This document shows positions 24,440 through 32,049 of a DNA stretch of 64,000 nucleotides, one piece after another. The position numbers and the translations under genes are program-made. This stretch comes from Holdemania massiliensis (GTDB lineage: Bacteria; Bacillota_I; Bacilli_A; Erysipelotrichales; Erysipelotrichaceae). Each line of letters begins with the position of its first letter. Position 1 is the stretch's first letter. The notes under the pieces were generated by a model that saw only the letters and a program-made list of their open reading frames with translations, was not told where the DNA came from and made no database searches. The stretch spans positions 682,001-746,000 of the forward strand of contig NZ_JAKNTK010000001.1 of assembly GCF_022440805.1 (NCBI RefSeq). Reading direction: 5' to 3'.

Positions 24440-25350
24440 CTGCGGCTGTGATCGCCGCCTTGGGGATGATTGCCACCGCTTTTGGCCTGCGGTTATTTCA
24501 AATTCACAGGCAGCTGAGAAAACTTGCCGGACAGCTGCGCGCCGGTATCGACGAAAAATCGCGTGAGCGTTTGTCGCTGGAGCTGATCGACGACGACCTG
24601 AGCGAACTTGCCGCCCTGATGAACGAGCGTCTTGAGCAGCAGGAACGGCTTGAGATTGCGGGATATCGGAAGGAAAAGGAGTTCCAGCAGATAATTGAGA
24701 GCCTTTCGCATGACCTGCGGACGCCGCTGACCGCGATAAAAGGGAATCTGCAGCTGCTAGCGAGAACAAAGCTGAATGAGGAACAGAACCAACGTCTGAG
24801 CGTTATCAGTCGTCATGCTGAAGCTTTGGAAGTTCTGATCAGAAAGTTCTGGGAGTATTCGTGTGCCGCGGCTGAGGATCAGAAGGTCTGTTTTGAGAGT
24901 GTGGATCTGCAGACTTTGGTTATTCAATGCGCTGCCGATCATATTCCGCAGTTTGAAAGCCGGGGACAAACCGTGCTTCTGCGGGAAAGCCCTGTGGCAA
25001 GGATCTGGGCGGATGCCGATTTCTGCCGGCGCATCATTGAGAATTTACTTCAAAATTGTCTCGCGCATGCTGCTGGCAGGATTGAAATTGCCTTTGCTGA
25101 AAAGGCTGATGTCGTTATTTTAACCGTACAGAACGCATTGGCAGAGGACCAACACCTGGACGCTGAACGGATATTTGACCGATTTTATACCGGGGACAGT
25201 GCCCGTCAGCGAAGTTCAGGATTAGGACTGGCGATTGTCCGTCAGCTGACCGAGCGTCAGGGTGGAAGCTGCTGGGCAGAAATCAGAGACCATCAGCTGA
25301 TTCTCAGCGTCATGTTTTTAAAGGGTTCCAGAAGCCTGCAGGACGGATAG
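24436..25350 (+). CDS. Sensor histidine kinase with one membrane segment
   Basis: A 304-residue kinase with a single N-terminal hydrophobic segment (about residues 3-21), a short HAMP-like coil, the phosphoacceptor H92 in 'SLSHDLRTPLTA', N box 'IIENLLQNCLAHA' and G2 box 'SSGLGLAIVRQL'. There is no external sensor domain, so it probably senses in the membrane or through the transporter next to it. The start is a TTG whose bases overlap the permease stop (TTGA); a GTG 12 bases on is the alternative. The cognate regulator is most likely the gene at 21605. Confidence 0.9.
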   Translation: MTAAVIAALGMIATAFGLRLFQIHRQLRKLAGQLRAGIDEKSRERLSLELIDDDLSELAALMNERLEQQERLEIAGYRKEKEFQQIIESLSHDLRTPLTAIKGNLQLLARTKLNEEQNQRLSVISRHAEALEVLIRKFWEYSCAAAEDQKVCFESVDLQTLVIQCAADHIPQFESRGQTVLLRESPVARIWADADFCRRIIENLLQNCLAHAAGRIEIAFAEKADVVILTVQNALAEDQHLDAERIFDRFYTGDSARQRSSGLGLAIVRQLTERQGGSCWAEIRDHQLILSVMFLKGSRSLQDG

Positions 25351-25457
25351 TCCGATATTTAAAAAAAGGCTTGACGAAAAAGGAAAGAAAAAAAGACCGC
25401 AGACGCAATGAACAGTGATCCGCGTGAGAAAGTAAAGAAAAGCAGACTGAAAATCAG

Positions 25458-25480
25458 CCTTGAAGAGATCAAGGTGTTTT
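25458..25480 (+). terminator. Probable terminator after the kinase gene
   Basis: CCTTGA (25458-25463) and TCAAGG (25469-25474) form a short stem followed by TGTTTT. It lies between the kinase operon and the converging PTS operon. Moderate support. Confidence 0.45.
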
Positions 25481-25596
25481 CAGAGTGCTCTTCTTTAAAT
25501 CATTTTACTATGTAGTTGTGGAAAATTCAGAGAACAGTGTGAGACACTCAGATTTTCTCCTGATTTGTCACAACCCTTTAGCTATACTTTTTTAGC

Positions 25597-26421
25597 TTAG
25601 CCCATCGGGAAGAAGCCGACGGCTGTCAGCAGGATGCCTAAGCCCAACAAGATGAACAACAGCTTGTTGACGCTGACGCCTTTTTGAATGTAGTGATAGA
25701 CGATGACGGAAAGCACTAACGGCAGTAAGTTCGGCATGATGCTGTTGAGTACATCCGCCAGAATAAAGGATCCGCCGCCCATGTTGAGCTGCAGGGAAAC
25801 CGGAACCGCGACGATCGTCGGCACCAAACCACCGATAACGACTAAGCCCAGAATCTTTGCGGCTTCCGTTACTTTTTCCAGTGTTCCGTCTGCCTGAATT
25901 TTCGCCAGGAATTCCCGGCCGCCTTGATAACCTAGTTTAAATCCATAAACACGGGTCAATGTGGACGGAATCAAATTCAACAATAAGTACAGGACGACCC
26001 CTAACAGATTTCCAGCCGCGGCCAACGGGGCGCCGATGCCGCAGGCGATGACGCGGAAGGTTCCCCAGAAGAAGCTGTCGCCGATTCCCGCTAACGGGCC
26101 CATCAAGGCAATCTTGACCGAGCTGATCGACTGCGGATCAAACGAACCTTCCGGAGCATTGGCATATTCTTCTTCCATCGCACAGGTGATGCCCAGACAG
26201 AAGGGAACAAAAGCGCAGGTCGTATTAAACATCACATTGTGGCGGATTAGTGCTTCTTTCAGGTCTTCCGGATCCGGATATAGTTTCTGCAGCGCCGGAA
26301 GCAGCGCGCGCATGTAGGAAATTCCCTGCTGCTTATCATAGGTATAACAGCCCAGCGCTTGATAGGAGCGCCAGAACACTTTGTTCAGTTCTTTTTTTGA
26401 TAATTCAACCGGCGTTGTCAT
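25597..26421 (-). CDS. PTS EIID, mannose/sorbose family (operon 2)
   Basis: A 274-residue membrane subunit with 'ALGCYTYDKQQGISYMRAL', 'GITCAMEEEYA' and 'ALMGPLAGIGDSFFWGTFRVI', all typical of EIID. It is the last gene of the minus-strand operon EIIA-EIIB-EIIC-EIID and follows EIIC by 2 bases. It resembles the EIID of operon 1 closely around the conserved core but differs elsewhere, so the operons are related rather than recent copies. Confidence 0.93.
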   Translation of the reverse strand: MTTPVELSKKELNKVFWRSYQALGCYTYDKQQGISYMRALLPALQKLYPDPEDLKEALIRHNVMFNTTCAFVPFCLGITCAMEEEYANAPEGSFDPQSISSVKIALMGPLAGIGDSFFWGTFRVIACGIGAPLAAAGNLLGVVLYLLLNLIPSTLTRVYGFKLGYQGGREFLAKIQADGTLEKVTEAAKILGLVVIGGLVPTIVAVPVSLQLNMGGGSFILADVLNSIMPNLLPLVLSVIVYHYIQKGVSVNKLLFILLGLGILLTAVGFFPMG

Positions 26422-26423
26422 GA

Positions 26424-27164
26424 TTAGTCCTCCTCCTCAGCTTTGGGTTTAAATTGATAATAGATATAAGCACAGACCAGGCCTGTCAATGCAACGCCCA
26501 TCGTGCCCATGCCCAGGTAAGTCGGCAAGAGGAATCCCAGCGCAAAGAAGCCGGCATATTTCCAATCGAATGTGAATTTTAATAATATGCCGATACCGAT
26601 TGCCGGCAGGAGCTTGCTGGCGTTGGTCAAACCGTAGCGGACAACCCCTGGAATTGAATCAATGACGGCCTGAATCGCAACGGATCCGGCCATAAATCCC
26701 AAGGCGATAACAATGAAGTAGACAACAAAATAGATGATGCCGCCGCCGATGCCTGTCCACCAGATCATTTTGGTATCACAATTTTCCACCGCTTTGTTGG
26801 TTAAGGAAGACAGCACCGCCGAGTTGACGGAGGAAATAAACGTATTCATGACGCTGGCTAATAAAGCTACTGGAATCGCCAGCGCGACGCCTTCTTCCAC
26901 AGTCAGACCGCTGGTAATGACCAGTGCGGAAGCCAATACGCTGCCGCTGACAACTTCGGTTGGGGCCGCGCCGATCTGAACGACCCCCGCCCAGATCAAT
27001 TCCAACGTCCCGCCGATGATTACACCTTGTTTCAAGTCCCCTAATAAAAGACCGACGAGCGTGCACAGCCAGATTGGCCGTGCGATCATCTGCTGACCGA
27101 ACCATGATTGTTCGATCCGGCCGTAGCCGGCAACAAGGCCGACTAAAATCGCTTGTAAAATCAT
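26424..27164 (-). CDS. PTS EIIC, mannose/sorbose family (operon 2)
   Basis: A 246-residue membrane channel subunit. It starts 'MILQAILVGLVAGYGRIEQSW', then 'LVGLLLGDLKQGVIIGGTLE' and later 'LLPAIGIGILLKFTFDWKYA', the usual EIIC landmarks. The ribosome site AAAAGGAGAAAAGGG precedes it on the minus strand. It forms the sugar path together with the EIID gene that follows. Confidence 0.92.
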   Translation of the reverse strand: MILQAILVGLVAGYGRIEQSWFGQQMIARPIWLCTLVGLLLGDLKQGVIIGGTLELIWAGVVQIGAAPTEVVSGSVLASALVITSGLTVEEGVALAIPVALLASVMNTFISSVNSAVLSSLTNKAVENCDTKMIWWTGIGGGIIYFVVYFIVIALGFMAGSVAIQAVIDSIPGVVRYGLTNASKLLPAIGIGILLKFTFDWKYAGFFALGFLLPTYLGMGTMGVALTGLVCAYIYYQFKPKAEEED

Positions 27165-27179
27165 ACCCTTTTCTCCTTT

Positions 27180-27680
27180 TTATTCAAATTTTTTGGCGAA
27201 TTCCGCAAAATCCACGGCCGGCATCTGCGGGGTGATCTGGGCAAAGACTTCGACACCCTGATCGTGGATATGCTTCAGACAGATAAATTCCTCTGGGGAA
27301 GCAAAGACACCGTCGCTGATTTCGATTTTGCCTTCAGTGACCCGGCCTTTAGTGCCGTCCACTTCCGGGCCGACATTGACGCGGCGGATTTCCGGACATT
27401 GGCTGACAAGTGTTTCGGCATCGGCAATCGTCCCAACGGTGATGAAGATTTTCTTGGCTTTGTACTTAGGGCCGTTGAGCCGATCTACAGCTTTGGCCAG
27501 CGTCCAAACATACATATCAACATTGGCCGGTTTGGCAAGTTTGAGCGTCATGGTGTGGAAACTGTCATTGGCCGCGGCGTCATTGGCAACCACCAGGACA
27601 TTCGGTTTCAGTTCGCCCACCCAGGTCACAGCGACCATGCCGTGAACTAACCGTCCGTCGACGCGCAATAAACTGATCAT
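27180..27680 (-). CDS. PTS EIIB, mannose/sorbose family (operon 2)
   Basis: A 166-residue phosphocarrier with the active H13 in 'VDGRLVHGMVAVTW' and the conserved 'VANDAAANDSFHTMTLKLAKP' region. An insertion of about eight residues near 'PEVDGTKGRVTEGK' is longer than in the operon 1 copy. Confidence 0.93.
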   Translation of the reverse strand: MISLLRVDGRLVHGMVAVTWVGELKPNVLVVANDAAANDSFHTMTLKLAKPANVDMYVWTLAKAVDRLNGPKYKAKKIFITVGTIADAETLVSQCPEIRRVNVGPEVDGTKGRVTEGKIEISDGVFASPEEFICLKHIHDQGVEVFAQITPQMPAVDFAEFAKKFE

Positions 27681-27694
27681 AACGATTCTCCTTT

Positions 27695-28093
27695 CTAGTC
27701 GTCATCTTCCTCGCGGCATGTTAACAGATCATTCATGTAGCAAGTTTGACGGCAGGCATTTTCAACGATTTCTTTCAGCTGCGGACCGGTCAGATCCGCT
27801 TCGGTGAAGGCGCATTCCAAGATCATGGCTAAATTCATGCCGGTGATCAGATGGAAAGCATAGTGCTGAAGGTTCTTAAAGAAGATCTGATTCACCGAAC
27901 CTCCGTACAAATCGGTAAAGACGATGCAGTTTTGTTTGGCATATTGTTGCAGTACAGCTTCGGCTTTGGCTTCAAAGCCTGTTTCCTGGACAGTTTGTTC
28001 CAGGATGATGATGTTCTGTGCCCCGAAAAACTCCAGGGTTGCCTTCATGCCGGAGGCAAGCTTGCCATGGGAGGCGAGGATGATCTGATTCAT
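27695..28093 (-). CDS. PTS EIIA, mannose/sorbose family (operon 2)
   Basis: A 132-residue EIIA, first gene of the minus-strand operon. The phosphoryl-accepting histidine is H9 in 'IILASHGKLASGM', followed by 'FTDLYGGSVNQIFFKNL'. Transcription should begin at the promoter at 28156-28184, which carries a candidate operator between its two boxes. The GntR gene that probably controls it lies on the other side of the divergent region. Confidence 0.92.
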   Translation of the reverse strand: MNQIILASHGKLASGMKATLEFFGAQNIIILEQTVQETGFEAKAEAVLQQYAKQNCIVFTDLYGGSVNQIFFKNLQHYAFHLITGMNLAMILECAFTEADLTGPQLKEIVENACRQTCYMNDLLTCREEDDD

Positions 28094-28155
28094 TCGGTTC
28101 TTAATTTCCCCCTTTCAACGAATTCTGTAGTGTGAGTGCTGCCAGATTTAACCTC

Positions 28156-28184
28156 AGTATAATCTATAAATATATATTTGTAAA
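28156..28184 (-). promoter_or_regulatory. Promoter of PTS operon 2 (minus strand)
   Basis: On the minus strand TTTACA (28184-28179) and TATACT (28161-28156) are 17 bases apart. The palindrome AAATATATATTT at 28168-28179 sits in the spacer and touches the -35 box, the position expected for a repressor site. Confidence 0.65.
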
Positions 28185-28357
28185 TATAAAATTCACGAAA
28201 ATATATATTAAAAGGCGGGGCGTTAAGGATTCAACTCCATTAGATAAGAAAAAAATACAGAATCTACAAAATTCTGAGTTATTTCCCCGGTCTTTTTGAT
28301 TATGGATTGATGAATTCAGAGGAATTCCATCTCAGTAATCAAAACAAATATATATTT
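28168..28357. repeat. Three copies of the palindrome AAATATATATTT in a divergent control region
   Basis: Copies are at 28168-28179 (perfect), 28199-28210 (last base A instead of T) and 28346-28357 (perfect). The first lies inside the minus-strand promoter, the second just upstream of it, and the third just before the -35 box of the plus-strand promoter. The divergent genes are PTS operon 2 and the SIS enzyme with its GntR regulator, so this set is a good candidate for the GntR binding sites. AT-rich palindromes arise easily by chance in such DNA, so binding needs testing. Confidence 0.55.
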
Positions 28358-28361
28358 ACTC

Positions 28362-28389
28362 TTGATTTTTTTGCGGCGAATGGTATATT
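28362..28389 (+). promoter_or_regulatory. Promoter of the SIS gene and GntR gene of region 2
   Basis: TTGATT (28362-28367) and TATATT (28384-28389) are 16 bases apart, about 40 bases before the SIS start codon. A candidate operator lies 5 bases before the -35 box. Confidence 0.65.
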
Positions 28390-28430
28390 TGTGGTGTGAT
28401 GCCAGATGATTTCAAATAAAAGGAGAATAA

Positions 28431-29579
28431 ATGAGAAGCATGGAAAAAGAAAAACTATCAATGATCGGTCACATTCAAGATACGCCGCGGGTTTTGAAAA
28501 AGGCTTATACTCTTCGCGATGAATACATGAACGACTTTGTCGACGCCTTTGTCAGTCATGACTTTAAAAAGGTGTACTTTTTGGGTTCCGGTACGTCCAA
28601 TCATGTATCCATGGTGATTAAGAATCTCTTTGTCGATCTTCTGCACGTGGAAGGCGTTGCCTGTGCGCCGACGATTTTCACGAATCATGAAAATCCGAAT
28701 CCTTCGGGTGTTTTTAAGAAAGAACAGATCTGTGTTATCGGCTTCTCCCAGCATGGTGACAGTATATCGACATGCGAAGCTGTCAAAAAGGCGTCGGATG
28801 GCGGTTACTTTACAATCGCCGTTACTGAACAGTTAGACAGTGTGCTGCAGGAGCTGGCAGATGTTTATTGTCATCTCGTCTGTGAAGAAGAAGAAATCGG
28901 ACCAGAGACCCGCGGTTATACAGAAACAATTTATCAATTTTATATTCAGGCGATCGAAATTGCCCGCCGTAAAAAGCTGATCAGCGAAGTAGAATTCCAG
29001 CGGCTGGATGAAGAAGCCAAAGCACTCGCTGACAATTTGGAAATTGTTGTCAAGGAGTCGGTCGACTGGTATAATCGTAATAAACAAGAGTTTTATCAAA
29101 TGACAAAATCCTCGATTGCCGGCTATGGCTATAACTATCCGACAGCGCTGGAATCGCGTTTGAAATTCTTTGAAACTTATTCCCGTCCGTGTACCGGTTA
29201 TGAAATGGAAGAACAGATGCACGGTCCGATGCGTGCTTACAATCAGGACAACTATATCTTTATGATCGCTTCCGAAGGTCAGAAAGAGCTGAACCGGTTA
29301 AAAGAGTTAGTGCCTTATTATAAAGATGTCTTTACCGAGCATGTGTTTGTCATCACCTGTGAAGAAGGGGTCGCAAGCACTGACCGGGATTTGAAGTTTT
29401 CAGTCAGAACATCCGATCTGCTTTCCCCCATTCTTTATGTGATTCCTTTTCAGGTGCTTTCCGCCTTGATCTGCGAAGATACGGGCATTGATACCAAGGT
29501 CAGTCCGATCAAAAAACGTTATGTTTCATCCCATTATCCAAGCTCAAGACACAAAAATCTGAGTCAGGATCCCCAGTAA
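28431..29579 (+). CDS. SIS-domain sugar-phosphate isomerase/deglycase (region 2)
   Basis: A 382-residue protein with two SIS domains: 'FLGSGTSNHVSMVIKNLF' and 'VIGFSQHGDSISTCEAV' in the first, and 'GYEMEEQMHGPMRAY' with the Glu/His active site in the second. It is most like the first SIS enzyme of operon 1 in its ends ('VIPFQVLSALICEDTGID' against 'VVPFQLMAARNCEAIGYD'). It diverges from PTS operon 2 and probably acts on the phosphate that this PTS delivers. The ribosome site is AAAAGGAG. Deglycase against isomerase activity cannot be settled from sequence. Confidence 0.88.
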   Translation: MRSMEKEKLSMIGHIQDTPRVLKKAYTLRDEYMNDFVDAFVSHDFKKVYFLGSGTSNHVSMVIKNLFVDLLHVEGVACAPTIFTNHENPNPSGVFKKEQICVIGFSQHGDSISTCEAVKKASDGGYFTIAVTEQLDSVLQELADVYCHLVCEEEEIGPETRGYTETIYQFYIQAIEIARRKKLISEVEFQRLDEEAKALADNLEIVVKESVDWYNRNKQEFYQMTKSSIAGYGYNYPTALESRLKFFETYSRPCTGYEMEEQMHGPMRAYNQDNYIFMIASEGQKELNRLKELVPYYKDVFTEHVFVITCEEGVASTDRDLKFSVRTSDLLSPILYVIPFQVLSALICEDTGIDTKVSPIKKRYVSSHYPSSRHKNLSQDPQ

Positions 29580-29645
29580 ATTCATATTCAGTATCCGGCA
29601 ATCCTGTTGGGGGTTGCCGTCAGTTTGCAAAGCAGGAGGTAGACC

Positions 29646-30416
29646 ATGCCGAAACTTCCAAAGTATGTGGAAATCGAGAATTATTTTAAGACAAAAATCG
29701 AAAGCGGAGAACTGCAGGCCGATCAGCCGCTTCCTCCGGAAAGTGAGATCTGCGCGAAGTTTTCCACCAGCCATATGACGGTTTCCCGGGCGATGAACGA
29801 GTTGGCCGTGCATGGCTACATCAAGCGGATTAAAGGAAAAGGAACCTTTGCGGATCATCGTTTCCAGACGAAAATCAAGAAAAACTCGGTGCGGACAGAA
29901 AGCATTACCGATATGATCCGCAATGCCGGATTAAAACCGTCGGCTGAGCTGATTAAATATGGAATTATTAAAGGCAAGGAAGCTCCTGAAATTGCATCAG
30001 TGCTGCATGTTGCGGAAGATGATTTTCTGCATTACTTCATTCGGACACGTTATGGCAGCGGCAGCTTAATCTGTATTTCTTACTCTTATATCTCGCAGAA
30101 TATTCTGCCGACAATGGATATTAAGCGGTTGGAAGGTTCGCTGAACCAGTATATTGAGGAATTGGGAATTGAGCGCTCCTATGGGTATATGGAACTGGGA
30201 GCTTGTCTGCCCAGCCCGGAACAGGCGAAACTGATCGGATCGAATCATGTGCCGCTGCTTCGCCAGACGATCATGTGGAATGTGAATGATGAACCTTTTG
30301 AGCTGACAATGCATTATTTTGTCGGCGATAAATTCACGATTACTCAAGACAAGATCATGTCACAGCCGGAACCGTCGGCAGTCCATGATCATGTTTCAGA
30401 GCCTTTGGTAAAATAA
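29646..30416 (+). CDS. GntR/HutC-family regulator with UTRA domain (region 2)
   Basis: A 256-residue regulator: GntR winged helix in residues 5-75 ('ESEICAKFSTSHMTVSRAM', then 'HGYIKRIKGKGTFADH') and UTRA ligand domain from about 95. It lies 66 bases after the SIS gene with its own GCAGGAGG site and is followed by a terminator. It is the natural controller of the divergent PTS operon 2 and of its own operon, probably relieved by the sugar phosphate. Confidence 0.92.
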   Translation: MPKLPKYVEIENYFKTKIESGELQADQPLPPESEICAKFSTSHMTVSRAMNELAVHGYIKRIKGKGTFADHRFQTKIKKNSVRTESITDMIRNAGLKPSAELIKYGIIKGKEAPEIASVLHVAEDDFLHYFIRTRYGSGSLICISYSYISQNILPTMDIKRLEGSLNQYIEELGIERSYGYMELGACLPSPEQAKLIGSNHVPLLRQTIMWNVNDEPFELTMHYFVGDKFTITQDKIMSQPEPSAVHDHVSEPLVK

Positions 30417-30436
30417 CAGAATGAATGAAATATTGT

Positions 30437-30467
30437 AAAAAGATGGCTGCTGCAAGGTCATCTTTTT
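30437..30467 (+). terminator. Terminator after the GntR gene of region 2
   Basis: AAAAAGATG (30437-30445) pairs with CATCTTTTT (30459-30467); the T run is part of the descending arm. Confidence 0.8.
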
Positions 30468-30598
30468 ATGATAATGCTAATATTCACCGGCTGTTCCTAT
30501 GAATTGGAAAAAGCAAATTTGGAAAGCGATTACCGAAAATGGCTACATTCAGCTAAAAAATGTAATGGATGTTGATTTAATAGGCATGTCGGTTTGTA

Positions 30599-30726
30599 TT
30601 TTGGATAGCCCAGGCTATGTTCTGACGCAGCCAAGGATAACTCCCTTCTTTAAATCGATAAAACCTCGGAAATAGCCTTTGTTTATGGACTTTTCTGAGG
30701 TATTAGTTGGTTCGGCTATCAAAAAA
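30599..30726. other. Possible structured RNA or small inverted-repeat element
   Basis: The ends TTTTGGATAGCC (30599-30610) and GGCTATCAAAAAA (30714-30726) are inverted copies. Inside, ACCTCGGAAA (30663-30672) pairs with TTTTCTGAGGT (30691-30701). A local GGCTAT at 30613-30618 can also pair with the left ATAGCC, so the left end has two alternative partners. No known riboswitch motif is recognised. Confidence 0.35.
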
Positions 30727-30896
30727 GTCTAATCATCATAAGTTGGATAAGCACTCAACAAGACAATATTTCCGCAGGGATTTCTGCAATGAAGATCGAA
30801 TTCTGTAAAATCGTAAGAAAACTGTTATGAAAGTTCACAATTTCGTCCTTTTTCTTTCACCCAGGTCGGCGTATAGTGATAGTAAAGGAGTGAGAA

Positions 30897-31856
30897 ATGA
30901 TGCGATTTGGAATCTTAGGTTACGGCGGAATCGCGCAGCGCTTTGTGGGTGACAGCGCTCAGGTCAGAGAGGCTGAGATTACCGTGATCGCTTCCCGAAC
31001 GGAAGCCAAGCAAAAAGCGGCCGCCTCAGCGGTTAAAACAGCGCAGATTGTGGACCAGTATGACGCCTGTCTGAGCAGCCCGAATGTGGACTGTGTTTAC
31101 ATCGCTTTACCGCATTTGATGCATAAAGAAATGGCCATGGCAGCTTTGGCTCAGCATAAGCATGTGCTGGTGGAAAAGCCAGGAACGTTAACCACCGCGG
31201 ATTGGGATCAGCTGTGCGAAGAAGCAAAGCGCCAAGACTGCTTTCTGATGGAAGCGTTAAAAACTCCGTTTTATCCAAGCAGTGAGATTGTTAAAAATCT
31301 GATCGAGGATGGAGCGATCGGTCAGGTCTATGAAGCGGATGTCAATTACTGTTACGATTTAAAAGATCAAACCAAACCCGGTTGGTATATTCACGATGCG
31401 AAACAGGGTGGTGCGCTGTATGATATCGGCAGTTACCTTTACTATTTTGTGTTGGATTTATTTCCGGATTGTTGCGAGGAACTTCAGGTTCAGGCAGAGC
31501 TTCGTAATCAGATTGATGTTCATTTCACGTGTGAACTGAATACCCGAAGCGGGGTTCGGATTTTGACCGAAGGGGCGATCGACCGTGAACGCCCGCGGGA
31601 AGCGCTGATCCGCGGCACAAAGGGAACACTGCGCATCCCTTATTACTATCGGGCGGAGGAAATCATTCTGGAAAATGCGCAGGGCATTCAGACAATTCGT
31701 CCAACGCTTCATTATACAGACTTGGGTGGGGAGATTGCCGAGGTATGCCGCTGTGTCGGCAATGGCTGGCTGCAGAGCCCGCTGTATCCGCAGGCGAAAA
31801 CCCGCGAAGTTCTGGCTTTCATGGAAGCCATCCGCAGCCGCTTTCCCCAAATCTGA
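30897..31856 (+). CDS. Gfo/Idh/MocA-family oxidoreductase
   Basis: A 319-residue NAD(P)-dependent sugar or polyol dehydrogenase of the Gfo/Idh/MocA family. The N-terminal dinucleotide loop reads 'FGILGYGGIAQRF', and the catalytic-domain entry motif 'HVLVEKPGTLT' contains the usual EKP. The C-terminal alpha/beta domain includes 'GGALYDIGSYLYYF', which carries the family Asp and a Tyr-rich strand. It stands alone behind AAAGGAG, with a terminator after it. Members of this family oxidise or reduce many sugars, so the substrate is not known. Confidence 0.9.
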   Translation: MMRFGILGYGGIAQRFVGDSAQVREAEITVIASRTEAKQKAAASAVKTAQIVDQYDACLSSPNVDCVYIALPHLMHKEMAMAALAQHKHVLVEKPGTLTTADWDQLCEEAKRQDCFLMEALKTPFYPSSEIVKNLIEDGAIGQVYEADVNYCYDLKDQTKPGWYIHDAKQGGALYDIGSYLYYFVLDLFPDCCEELQVQAELRNQIDVHFTCELNTRSGVRILTEGAIDRERPREALIRGTKGTLRIPYYYRAEEIILENAQGIQTIRPTLHYTDLGGEIAEVCRCVGNGWLQSPLYPQAKTREVLAFMEAIRSRFPQI

Positions 31857-31962
31857 ACTAGATAAAACAAAGGCGAATCTAAAGCGTAAGCCAATTCTGA
31901 ACTTTGAGGATCACGGCAACACTCAACTTTAGAGTTCATCCCTTTGCGGTTAAAAGAAAATT

Positions 31963-31985
31963 TCACCAGAAATGGTGATTTTTTT
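31963..31985 (+). terminator. Terminator after the Gfo/Idh gene
   Basis: TCACCA (31963-31968) pairs with TGGTGA (31973-31978) around GAAA and leads to seven T. Confidence 0.78.
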
Positions 31986-32049
31986 CTGCTTCTGAAGCAG
32001 GGCTAAGTTCTCTATACTGAAGGAAGAAGAAAGGAAAGGGGGGATAACG

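Larger units (their letters stand above)
30417..30896. other. Intergenic region with a possible structured element
   Basis: After the terminator at 30437 this 480-base gap has one short frame (30500-30676; MNWKKQIWKAITENG...) without a ribosome site, which I do not accept as a gene. It also has a set of alternating complementary segments at 30599-30726 described separately. A TATAGT box at 30872 may serve the next gene. Confidence 0.5.

Noticed and set aside
30500..30676. Short frame MNWKKQIWKAITENG in the gap before the Gfo/Idh gene
   Set aside because: No ribosome site before the ATG and it overlaps a better explained inverted-repeat structure.
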